DNA from: Pseudomonadota bacterium
GTDB taxonomy: Bacteria; Pseudomonadota; Alphaproteobacteria; Caulobacterales; Aquidulcibacteraceae
Assembly (NCBI GenBank): GCA_023461135.1
Contig: JAEWNX010000269.1
Location: 1-9,043, forward strand
Length of the DNA stretch: 9,043 nt
Direction of reading: 5' to 3'
Below the pieces are notes generated by a model. That model saw nothing but the letters and a program-made list of their open reading frames with translations. It was not told the origin of the DNA and did no database searches. Of this stretch, positions 1-5,229 are shown one piece after another. The position numbers were made by a program, and so were the translations under genes. Position 1 is the stretch's first letter; every line of letters starts with the position of its first letter.

Positions 1-1113
1 TTCCTCGACCGTGAATTTCTCCGGCACGTAGCCGGCTTCCTGGTGCACCTCGGCGACGCGGCGATAGTCGCGGCGCAGGAAGCCGTAGAGGATCTCGGCG
101 AGGTAGCGCCGTTCCTTATGGCCGATGCGGCCCATGATGCCGAAGTCGACGATCCAGAGCTTGCCGTCCTTGCCGTAGATGAGGTTGCCCTCGTGCATGT
201 CGGCGTGGAAGAAGCCGTAATCGAGCGCAGCGGCGAGGAAGCCGCGCGTAATGGCGAGGGCGAGTTCGCTGCGATCCGCGCCGGCTTTATCCAGCGCCTT
301 GATGTCGGTGAGCGGCGTACCCTCGATCCAGTCGAGCGTCATCACGCGCTTGGCCGAGCGCGTCCAATCGATCTCCGGGACTGTCAGGAAGCCGTCCTTG
401 TCGGCGACCTCGCGAAACTCCGCAGCCGCTCCGGCTTCGAGGCGCAAGTCGAGTTCGCGCTGCATCGCCGAGCTGACGGTGTCGATGAATTGAACCGGTT
501 CGAGGTGACGCGAGCGCGGGGAGAAGACGTCGATCGCCTGCGCGAGGAAGCGCAGCGCCGCCATCTCGCGCTCCAGCCGTTTCTCAATGTGCGGGCGCAG
601 GACCTTGATTGCTTTGACGCCCTCGCGCGGCACGATGGCTTGGTGCACCTGGGCGATGGAGGCGGCCGCCATTGCTTCGGAAATGCCCGCGAACAATTCC
701 TCCGTGCCGCCGAGCTCGGCGTTGATCGTGTCGAGCGCCGCGGTGCGCGAGAAGGGCGGCAGGCGGTCCTTCAGCCGTCCCAATTCCTGGGCCACGGTGA
801 CGCCGATCATGTCGGGCCGCGTCGCCAGGAACTGACCGACCTTGACGTAGGCGGGCCCAAGCCGCTCCAGCGCCTTAGCCAGCCGCGCGCCGACCGTGCG
901 GCCGCGGCGGCGTTTCATGATCGGGATGGTCAGCGTGCGGATCGACTGCAGCCAGATCGGGTAGCGCTCGTAATATTCGCCGGGCAGCAGCACGTCGAAG
1001 CGGGCCAGCGTCACCGCCACGCGCATCAACCGCCAGATGTGGCCGATCACGCCGGTGGCGAGACCGATCAACACCGCGACCGCGATGACAAGGACCAGCG
1101 TGAACCAGAACAC
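1..1113 (-). CDS. ubiB: UbiB-family atypical kinase/ATPase for ubiquinone biosynthesis (3' end missing)
   Basis: I translated this frame by hand: 371 codons are open from a GTG at 1113 to the window edge, with no stop. UbiB (ADCK/COQ8 family) is a membrane-associated atypical kinase-like ATPase that supports ubiquinone biosynthesis. The family landmarks appear in order: the KxGQ element as YVKVGQFLATRPD (about residues 89-101), the Ala-rich loop AAASIAQVH, the lysine strand VKAIKVLRP, ELDLRLEA, the catalytic loop FFHADMHEGN and the metal-binding DFG. E. coli UbiB has HADMHPGN, so the Pro is Glu here. By comparison with the roughly 546-residue E. coli protein, about 150 C-terminal residues lie outside the window, including the usual C-terminal membrane helices. 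The GTG shares one base with the ubiE stop (TAGTG), which suggests translational coupling. This start adds a hydrophobic N-terminal segment (residues 2-24). An ATG at codon 30 (1024-1026) would remove it and also fits the family. Confidence 0.93.
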   Translation of the reverse strand, partial: MFWFTLVLVIAVAVLIGLATGVIGHIWRLMRVAVTLARFDVLLPGEYYERYPIWLQSIRTLTIPIMKRRRGRTVGARLAKALERLGPAYVKVGQFLATRPDMIGVTVAQELGRLKDRLPPFSRTAALDTINAELGGTEELFAGISEAMAAASIAQVHQAIVPREGVKAIKVLRPHIEKRLEREMAALRFLAQAIDVFSPRSRHLEPVQFIDTVSSAMQRELDLRLEAGAAAEFREVADKDGFLTVPEIDWTRSAKRVMTLDWIEGTPLTDIKALDKAGADRSELALAITRGFLAAALDYGFFHADMHEGNLIYGKDGKLWIVDFGIMGRIGHKERRYLAEILYGFLRRDYRRVAEVHQEAGYVPEKFTVEE

Positions 1114-1868
1114 TAAACCGCCCAACCCCAATGCAGCGCGCACACGCCGCCGGCCATGTTGCGATAGGCTGCGCGCGCGAAACCCGCCTCCCGGATCATA
1201 GTCAAGAAAGCTTCCTGATCCGGAAACCTGCGGATGGATTCGACCAGATATCGGTAAGAATCGGGGTCGTTTGCGAGCAATTTCCCCAGCGCCGGGATCG
1301 CGTTAAACGAATAGAAATCATAAACAGGCTCGAGCCCGCCCACAGCGAGGCGCGAGAACTCCAGACAATAGAACCGTCCGCCGGGCTTCAGAACGCGCCG
1401 CGCCTCGCGCAAAACCTCGGGCACATCGGTGCAATTGCGGATGCCGAAGCTGATGATGTAGGCGTCGGCGACATGGTCATCGACCGGTAAATGCTCGGCG
1501 TCGCCTTCGTGCCAGTTGAGACCGCCTTCACCGCGTGCGCGGCCGGCTTCGAGCATCTCGGTGTTGATGTCGATGACATGGATCTCCGGCGGCTCGCGAC
1601 CGCGCCGCTGCGCCGCTGCGTCGCCAAGCTTCTTCAGCCGCCGCGCAATGTCGCCTGTGCCCCCCGCAACATCGAGAATGAGTTCGCCGGGTTGCGGATT
1701 GAGCTTCGCCGCGGCTGCGTCTTTCCAGAGCCGGTGCAAGCCGCCCGACATCGCGTCGTTCATCAGGTCGTACTTCGACGCGACCGACGAAAACACCTCG
1801 CGCACGCGCGAGGCCTTTTCGCCTTTCGGCACGTCCTGGAACCCGAAGGAGGCGGTCTCTTCAGCCAT
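1113..1868 (-). CDS. ubiE: Bifunctional demethylmenaquinone/2-methoxy-6-polyprenyl-1,4-benzoquinol methyltransferase UbiE
   Basis: 251 residues, the usual family length. UbiE is the SAM-dependent C-methyltransferase of ubiquinone (and, where present, menaquinone) synthesis. Both family signatures are visible: [17 protein letters not shown] at 33-49 and a second region with FGIRNCTD at 141-148. The SAM-binding Rossmann motif I is [11 protein letters not shown] (65-75), followed by the acidic HVIDIN strand, GDAEHLP (122-128) and [15 protein letters not shown] (158-172). The C-terminus [10 protein letters not shown] matches the family's GG(I/V)-ALH ending. It is the first gene of a minus-strand pair with ubiB and diverges from mutM across 84 bp. 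No good Shine-Dalgarno precedes the ATG. The start is set by the family N-terminus, where FGFQDVP...K...V..VF leads directly into signature 1. Confidence 0.97.
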   Translation of the reverse strand: MAEETASFGFQDVPKGEKASRVREVFSSVASKYDLMNDAMSGGLHRLWKDAAAAKLNPQPGELILDVAGGTGDIARRLKKLGDAAAQRRGREPPEIHVIDINTEMLEAGRARGEGGLNWHEGDAEHLPVDDHVADAYIISFGIRNCTDVPEVLREARRVLKPGGRFYCLEFSRLAVGGLEPVYDFYSFNAIPALGKLLANDPDSYRYLVESIRRFPDQEAFLTMIREAGFARAAYRNMAGGVCALHWGWAV

Positions 1869-1901
1869 GGCGGGGGACCATAGCGGCGGCCCTCGGGCGG
1901 G

Positions 1902-1909
1902 GCTATATC
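1902..1909 (+). promoter_or_regulatory. Candidate -10 element for mutM in the ubiE/mutM divergent gap
   Basis: GCTATATC matches all eight positions of the Caulobacter RpoD -10 consensus GCTANAWC and would give a leader of roughly 35-40 nt for mutM. No TTGACGS-like -35 lies at the expected distance. The reverse strand of the same bases (GATATAGC) is a weaker -10 match that could serve ubiE. An 8-bp direct repeat, TTTCGCCG, at 1924-1931 and 1944-1951 lies between this element and the mutM ATG. The call rests on one half-element, so it is tentative. Confidence 0.4.
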
Positions 1910-1952
1910 GGACACCTTATGTGTTTCGCCGTGCTTTCCGACATTTCGCCGC

Positions 1953-2810
1953 ATGCCTGAGTTGCCGGAAGTCGAAACGGTGCGGCGTGGTCTGGCGCCG
2001 TCTCTGGTGGGCAAGCGCATTGCGCGAGCGCGCACCAAGCGCGCCGATTTGCGCTTTCCGTTTCCCAAGCGCTTCGCCGCGCGCCTCAGCGGACGGCGCG
2101 TCGATGCGCTGGAACGGCGTGCGAAATACATGCTGGCGCGTCTCGATGATGGCAACGTCTGGATCACGCATCTCGGTATGACGGGGCGTTGGTCGATCCT
2201 TGGCGCGAAGCGTCAGCCCGGCGATTTCTATTATTCCGAACCGCCCGATCCAACGCACACGCACGTCGTCATCGAGATGGAGCAGGGCGCGCGGCTTGAG
2301 TTCAACGATCCGCGCCGCTTCGGCTACATGGATCTCATCGCTGAAGACGCGCTTGAGAAGCATCCGTGGTTCAAAGGCATGGGCCCCGAACCGCTCGGCA
2401 ACGAATTTCATTTGCCGTATTTGAAGAAGGCGCTGGCCGGAAAGAAGACCAGCATCAAGGCGGCGCTCTTGGATCAGCGCATCGTCGCGGGCTTAGGCAA
2501 CATCTACGTCGTCGAAGCGCTGCACCGCGCCGGCATCACGCCGACGAAGGAAGCGGGCCGAATCTCAACTGTGCGCCTGGAGCGGCTCTTTCACGCAATA
2601 CGGGCGGTGCTGGAAGAGGCGATCGAAGCTGGCGGTTCAACTATTTCCGATTACGCGAGCGCCAACGGTGAGCAGGGCGGCTTCCAGCATCGCTTCCGCG
2701 TCTACGACCGCGAAGGGGATAAGTGTCTCACGCCGGATTGCGGCGGCACGATCGTACGCGAGACACAGGGCGGACGGTCCAGCTTCTGGTGCCCGCGCTG
2801 CCAGCGTTAG
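1953..2810 (+). CDS. mutM: Formamidopyrimidine-DNA glycosylase (Fpg/MutM)
   Basis: 285 residues, near the family norm. It excises 8-oxoguanine and formamidopyrimidines from DNA and cleaves the abasic site by beta,delta-elimination. [10 protein letters not shown] supplies the catalytic N-terminal Pro (Pro2, exposed by Met removal) and Glu3. Lys58 in RRAKYML is the conserved catalytic-domain lysine. THLGMTG (72-78) and NDPRRFG (118-124) are standard motifs. The helix-two-turn-helix region contains [19 protein letters not shown] (172-190). The C-terminal zinc finger uses Cys258, Cys263, Cys280 and Cys283. Its first pair is spaced C-x4-C rather than the C-x2-C of E. coli, a form I associate with Alphaproteobacteria. 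The finger Arg is in QGGRSSFWC. No clear Shine-Dalgarno precedes the ATG, but the invariant PELPEVET fixes the start. The stop overlaps that of the opposite-strand lipoprotein by 3-4 bases. Confidence 0.98.
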   Translation: MPELPEVETVRRGLAPSLVGKRIARARTKRADLRFPFPKRFAARLSGRRVDALERRAKYMLARLDDGNVWITHLGMTGRWSILGAKRQPGDFYYSEPPDPTHTHVVIEMEQGARLEFNDPRRFGYMDLIAEDALEKHPWFKGMGPEPLGNEFHLPYLKKALAGKKTSIKAALLDQRIVAGLGNIYVVEALHRAGITPTKEAGRISTVRLERLFHAIRAVLEEAIEAGGSTISDYASANGEQGGFQHRFRVYDREGDKCLTPDCGGTIVRETQGGRSSFWCPRCQR

Positions 2811-3280
2811 TTATCGTCATGAAGGCGCGCGTAGAGATCCAGCGCGAGTTCGGCCTCAGCATCGCGCATGCATGCTGCGCCCAGATAGCGCGCTAGCGAT
2901 CCGCCTTCATAGTAGGACGCAGCGTAGGCGCATCGCGTCTGCGCCCAGTGCGGTTGCGCGGCGATCATGGCGTCGAGCAGGGCGTTTTGCGTTTCGCTTT
3001 CACGGGCGCGCAGCGTCGCTGCGTAGCTCTGGCCGAGCGCCGCCCATTGCGAACGCTCGCCTTGCGCGCACATCACCATTCCCGCCGTCGACGCCATGGA
3101 ATCGTCGCTTTCGATGCACGCGTTCGTCAGAGCCCCGACGCAAGCGCGCTGCGCCGCGTGGTCCTGTCCGGCCGCAGAAAGGCACGCCTCGATGGGCCGG
3201 TTTAACGCCTCCGCATGTGCGGGCGGCGCGGTTTCGCAACCGGACAAAGCAAGGACGCAGCAGAACAAGAACGCGCGCAT
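2807..3280 (-). CDS. Small lipoprotein with a DUF1311/LprI-like domain
   Basis: 157 residues. The N-terminus [15 protein letters not shown] is a lipoprotein signal with lipobox LSGC, so Cys15 would be lipidated. The +2 residue is Glu, not Asp, which favours outer-membrane sorting. The mature part has six further cysteines (33, 47, 55, 71, 117, 137), consistent with three disulfides in the periplasm. The C-terminal half, from about 96 to 152, contains [22 protein letters not shown] and a late Cys followed by a Leu-rich helix. This resembles the DUF1311 (lysozyme inhibitor LprI N-terminal) pattern of Q-x-x-W-x-x-x-R-x-x-C, then GGS, then C. That assignment is by eye and its function is not shown. 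A strong Shine-Dalgarno (AAAGGAG, at 3286-3292 on the minus strand) lies 5 nt before the ATG and fixes the start. It converges with mutM, overlapping stop to stop, and diverges from the next gene across 44 bp. Confidence 0.82.
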   Translation of the reverse strand: MRAFLFCCVLALSGCETAPPAHAEALNRPIEACLSAAGQDHAAQRACVGALTNACIESDDSMASTAGMVMCAQGERSQWAALGQSYAATLRARESETQNALLDAMIAAQPHWAQTRCAYAASYYEGGSLARYLGAACMRDAEAELALDLYARLHDDN

Positions 3281-3324
3281 GGCGGCTCCTTTGGTTTGCC
3301 AGCAAACAGAGCTAAGTTTCGCCG

Positions 3325-3705
3325 ATGAGTCGAGCCCTGGCCTTCGCGAGCGCTCTCATCTGTGCCGCGCCTGCGTTTGCCGACGCCGCGTATTTCGCGG
3401 CGATCGAGGACCTGCCGCTGCCGCCGGGCTTTGTCGAGCTGGACGCGGGCTGGAGCATGGAGGTCGAAAGCGGACGGTTGACGGAGGTGCGCGCGCAAGG
3501 CGGCGGAAACATCCAGTCGGCGCGACAATTCTACGAGGAGGCCTTGCCTCAACTCGGCTGGTCGCGTTCGCCGCAACTTGATGACGCGCTGGTCTATGTC
3601 CGAGGGCGGGAGCGTCTGATGTTCGCCTTCAGCGCGCCAGGGGAAGGACGGGTCTTCGTCCGAGCGCGCCTGCTCGCGAACGCCGCACCGCCGCAGGCGG
3701 ATTGA
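3325..3705 (+). CDS. Small exported protein of unknown function
   Basis: 126 residues. Residues 1-19 (MSRALAFASALICAAPAFA) form a Sec signal peptide with an AFA cleavage motif, leaving a mature periplasmic protein of about 107 residues with no membrane segment and no cysteine. The mature part shows DLPLPPGFVELDAG (29-42), ESGRLTEVRAQG (48-59), FYEEALPQLGW (69-79) and a final beta-rich YVRGRERLMFAF section. The layout suggests a compact alpha/beta domain with an FY...LPQLGW helix. I recall similar small secreted proteins beside the enoyl-CoA hydratase in other Alphaproteobacteria, but this is memory, not a search. No Shine-Dalgarno precedes the ATG. GCTAAGTT at 3311-3318 resembles a -10 so close to the ATG that the message could be leaderless. 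The hydratase gene follows after 33 bp and may be co-transcribed. Confidence 0.8.
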   Translation: MSRALAFASALICAAPAFADAAYFAAIEDLPLPPGFVELDAGWSMEVESGRLTEVRAQGGGNIQSARQFYEEALPQLGWSRSPQLDDALVYVRGRERLMFAFSAPGEGRVFVRARLLANAAPPQAD

Positions 3706-3738
3706 TTTTCAGCGCCGCCCGGCGCAAGCAATCGGCCC

Positions 3739-4512
3739 ATGACCTACGAGAACATCATCGTCGAAACCGACGCCGGCGTCGGAATCATTCGGCTCAATCG
3801 GCCGAAGGCGCTCAACGCGCTCAACGATGCGCTGATCGGCGAAATGAACGCCGCGCTCGATGCGTTCGAAGCGGATGACGCGATCGGCTGCATCTTGCTC
3901 ACGGGCTCCGAAAAAGCGTTCGCCGCGGGCGCGGACATCAAGCAGATGGCCGAGCTGCAGTTCAGCGATCTCTACGCGCACGATCCGTTCTCCAATCTCG
4001 AACGCGTGCCGCGCTGCAGAAAGCCGCTCATCGCCGCAGTCGCGGGCTACGCGCTCGGCGGCGGTTGCGAACTCGCAATGATGTGCGATTTCATCATCGC
4101 CGCCGACACCGCGAAATTCGGTCAACCAGAAATCACGCTCGGCGTGATGCCGGCTTGGGGCGGCTCACAGCGCCTCACGCGCAGTGTCGGCAAAGCCAAA
4201 GCGATGGATCTGTGTCTCACCGGCCGGATGATGGATGCGGCTGAAGCAGAGCGTTGTGGGCTCGTCGCGCGCGTCGTTGCGGCGGACACGCTGATGGAAG
4301 AGGCGCTCAATGCTGCGAAGAAGATCGCCTCGTTCGGAAGGCTCTCCACCATCGCGAACAAAGAGGCGGTGAACGCCGCGTTCGAGACGCCGATGAACGA
4401 AGGCCTGAGGCTCGAGCGGCGCTTGTTTTACAGCCTGTTCGCGACTGAAGATCAGAAAGAGGGAATGGCCGCCTTCATTGCAAAGCGGGCGCCCGATTTT
4501 AAGCACCGTTGA
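3739..4512 (+). CDS. Enoyl-CoA hydratase (crotonase family)
   Basis: 257 residues, full length for a single-domain crotonase. It would hydrate trans-2-enoyl-CoA to (S)-3-hydroxyacyl-CoA in fatty-acid beta-oxidation. AAGADIKQM (62-70) and [15 protein letters not shown] (103-117) form the CoA-binding and oxyanion-hole segments. Glu111 and Glu131 (FGQPEI) sit 20 residues apart, exactly like the catalytic Glu144 and Glu164 of rat mitochondrial hydratase, so a true hydratase activity is likely. The PGAGGTQRL loop is PAWGGSQRL here, placing a Trp at 140 near the acyl site. The C-terminus [13 protein letters not shown] matches the mitochondrial enzyme's ending. The ATG has no strong Shine-Dalgarno, but [10 protein letters not shown] is the expected N-terminus. 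Its place just before rpsT-dnaA is conserved in many Alphaproteobacteria. Names such as echA or fadB are used loosely, so no symbol is given. Confidence 0.95.
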   Translation: MTYENIIVETDAGVGIIRLNRPKALNALNDALIGEMNAALDAFEADDAIGCILLTGSEKAFAAGADIKQMAELQFSDLYAHDPFSNLERVPRCRKPLIAAVAGYALGGGCELAMMCDFIIAADTAKFGQPEITLGVMPAWGGSQRLTRSVGKAKAMDLCLTGRMMDAAEAERCGLVARVVAADTLMEEALNAAKKIASFGRLSTIANKEAVNAAFETPMNEGLRLERRLFYSLFATEDQKEGMAAFIAKRAPDFKHR

Positions 4513-4516
4513 TCAT

Positions 4517-4545
4517 TTGACGGCGGGGCAGGCCAAGGCTATAGC
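4517..4545 (+). promoter_or_regulatory. Housekeeping promoter of rpsT
   Basis: TTGACGG at 4517-4523 is a full match to the Caulobacter RpoD -35 (TTGACGS). After 14 bases comes GCTATAGC at 4538-4545, which matches GCTANAWC at 7 of 8 positions. Read in E. coli terms it is TTGACG-N17-TATAGC. Transcription would start near 4551-4553, giving a leader of about 38 nt for rpsT. The -35 begins 5 bp after the hydratase stop. It is the best promoter match in the window and suits a highly expressed ribosomal-protein gene. Confidence 0.8.
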
Positions 4546-4589
4546 CCCGCGCTTCGCACTCGAAATCTCCACCTCGGAATAGAACACCC

Positions 4590-4871
4590 ATGGCGAATAC
4601 GAAGTCCGCAAAGAAGGCGACCCGCGTGATTGAACGCCGTACGGCGGTCAATAAGGCGCGCCGCACCCGCATGCGGTCCTCGTGGCGCACGGTGGAGGAG
4701 GCGATCGCCTCCGGCGATGCGAAAACGGCGGCTGAAGCGCTGCGCTCGGCCGAATCCGAGACGATGCGTGCGGTATCTAAGGGTGTCGTGCACAAGAACC
4801 TCGGCAGCCGGAAGGTGTCGCGTCTGGCCAAGCGCGTCGGTGCTCTTTCGGGCGGCAAGAAGCAGTCGTAA
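4590..4871 (+). CDS. rpsT: 30S ribosomal protein S20
   Basis: 93 residues, basic and helical, slightly longer than the 87 residues of E. coli S20. It binds 16S rRNA early in 30S assembly. [17 protein letters not shown] and the Arg/Lys-rich [14 protein letters not shown] (18-31) are the S20 N-terminal signature. [20 protein letters not shown] (64-83) is the C-terminal one; the usual HKNTASRKVSRL reads [12 protein letters not shown] here. It is monocistronic by appearance, with its own promoter just upstream and 358 bp before dnaA. The start is ATG; the ribosome-binding site is weak (GGAATAG about 10 nt upstream). E. coli S20 is autoregulated partly through a UUG start, which is not used here. 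Confidence 0.98.
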   Translation: MANTKSAKKATRVIERRTAVNKARRTRMRSSWRTVEEAIASGDAKTAAEALRSAESETMRAVSKGVVHKNLGSRKVSRLAKRVGALSGGKKQS

Positions 4872-4917
4872 TAGACCTTCCAAGGTCGGCGAATCCCGGT
4901 ATTTCAGTTCTGCAACA

Positions 4918-4936
4918 ACGCCTTGAAAAGAGGCGT
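4918..4936 (+). terminator. Hairpin downstream of rpsT, possible terminator
   Basis: ACGCCT (4918-4923) pairs perfectly with AGGCGT (4931-4936) around a 7-base loop, 47 bases past the rpsT stop. No T-run follows, so it is not a classic intrinsic terminator. It could be a Rho-dependent end point or a 3'-end stabilising stem. An earlier small inverted repeat, GACCTT/AAGGTC (4874-4887), sits right after the stop codon. Confidence 0.3.
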
Positions 4937-5024
4937 ATGACCATCTGTACACGGTCACAATCCCACCTTTGGCATATTGCGGAAAATGCAACAATTTCAG
5001 TGTCTTCGCGAAGGTGTGAGTAAC

Positions 5025-5039
5025 TTAAGAATTAGTTAA
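5025..5039 (+). promoter_or_regulatory. CtrA-type binding box upstream of dnaA
   Basis: TTAA-GAATTAG-TTAA is an exact match to the CtrA full-site consensus TTAA-N7-TTAA. CtrA is the alphaproteobacterial response regulator that controls cell-cycle genes and, in Caulobacter, silences the replication origin. The box lies about 11 bp upstream of a TTGACGG -35, in the only AT-rich stretch of the region and about 190 bp before the dnaA ATG. Binding is inferred from the motif only; whether it would activate or repress is unknown. Confidence 0.6.
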
Positions 5040-5063
5040 AAAGAGCCTGTTGACGGCCTCTTT
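5040..5063 (+). repeat. Inverted repeat spanning the candidate dnaA -35
   Basis: AAAGAG (5040-5045) pairs with CTCTTT (5058-5063). Inside it CC (5046-5047) pairs with GG (5055-5056), leaving one bulged C and a 7-base loop TGTTGAC. An A-run precedes it and only three Ts end the stem. It could be a weak terminator for read-through from rpsT, an operator over the -35, or both. Confidence 0.4.
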
Positions 5064-5080
5064 AGATCGGCGCATCGTTC
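5050..5080 (+). promoter_or_regulatory. Candidate dnaA promoter
   Basis: TTGACGG at 5050-5056 is an exact -35 match to the Caulobacter RpoD consensus. The best -10 at the expected distance is poor (GCATCGTT, 5072-5079), so the promoter may depend on an activator, perhaps one bound at the box just upstream. Transcription from here would give a leader of roughly 140 nt. The -35 sits within the inverted repeat at 5040-5063. Confidence 0.4.
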
Positions 5081-5123
5081 TCCTGTCCGGCGAACATCTT
5101 CGCTGTTCGACGCTTCAATGACA

Positions 5124-5141
5124 CCGATGCCAAGGCATCGG
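5124..5141 (+). repeat. Inverted repeat with 8-bp arms in the predicted dnaA leader
   Basis: CCGATGCC-AA-GGCATCGG is a perfect inverted repeat with a 2-base centre, about 90 bases before the dnaA ATG. As RNA it would form a 7-bp G+C-rich hairpin with loop CAAG; as DNA it could be an operator for a dimeric regulator. No T-run follows, so it is not an intrinsic terminator. The half-motif CATCGG recurs at 5153-5158. Confidence 0.6.
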
Positions 5142-5229
5142 GCCGAAAGGGTCATCGGCTCGAACGGGGAAGCTATGTCGGCCGTAGGGGCGGCTGAAAA
5201 TACACAACGTTTCAAAGCGGGGGTTGCTT

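Larger units (their letters stand above)
4872..5229 (+). promoter_or_regulatory. Intergenic control region between rpsT and dnaA (358 bp)
   Basis: I see no convincing gene in this stretch. From left to right it holds a CcrM-type GANTC site (GAATC, 4891-4895), a 6-bp-stem hairpin (4918-4936), an AT-rich patch (about 4963-5045) ending in a CtrA-type box, a TTGACGG -35 inside an inverted repeat, an inverted repeat with 8-bp arms (5124-5141), and the G-rich ribosome-binding stretch of dnaA. Two poor DnaA-box matches occur: TGTGAGTAA (5015-5023; one mismatch to the reverse of TTATNCACA) and AAATACACA (5198-5206; two mismatches). That is too few for a typical oriC. The region most likely ends the rpsT transcript and controls dnaA. 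Confidence 0.7.

Noticed and set aside
43..1116. A 357-codon open frame on the plus strand, antisense to ubiB
   Set aside because: It lies wholly opposite a frame with every UbiB motif. Its translation is rich in Arg, Asp, Glu, His and Ala, as expected of a G+C-rich antisense frame, and it has no recognisable domain.
3712..3725. A 5-bp hairpin (GCGCC/GGCGC) between the secreted protein and the hydratase
   Set aside because: The stem is short, has no T-run and lies in G+C-rich DNA where such stems are common. It is not enough to call a terminator.
4139..4173. Trp140 in the enoyl-CoA hydratase loop (PAWGGSQRL instead of PGAGGTQRL) as a sign of a different reaction
   Set aside because: Both catalytic glutamates and the oxyanion-hole segments are intact, and this loop varies among hydratases. 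It may tune acyl-chain preference but does not support a new function.
4937..5023. A 28-codon ORF (ATG 4937 to TAA 5023) with AGAGG just upstream
   Set aside because: The spacing from AGAGG to the ATG is only 3 bases, the peptide has no recognisable pattern, and the ATG touches a hairpin downstream of rpsT. Chance is the simpler reading.
4872..5229. A chromosomal origin (oriC) in the gap before dnaA
   Set aside because: An AT-rich patch and a CtrA box are present, but only two weak DnaA-box matches can be found and there is no cluster. In Caulobacter and many relatives the origin lies elsewhere, near hemE. A GC-skew plot of the complete chromosome would settle it.
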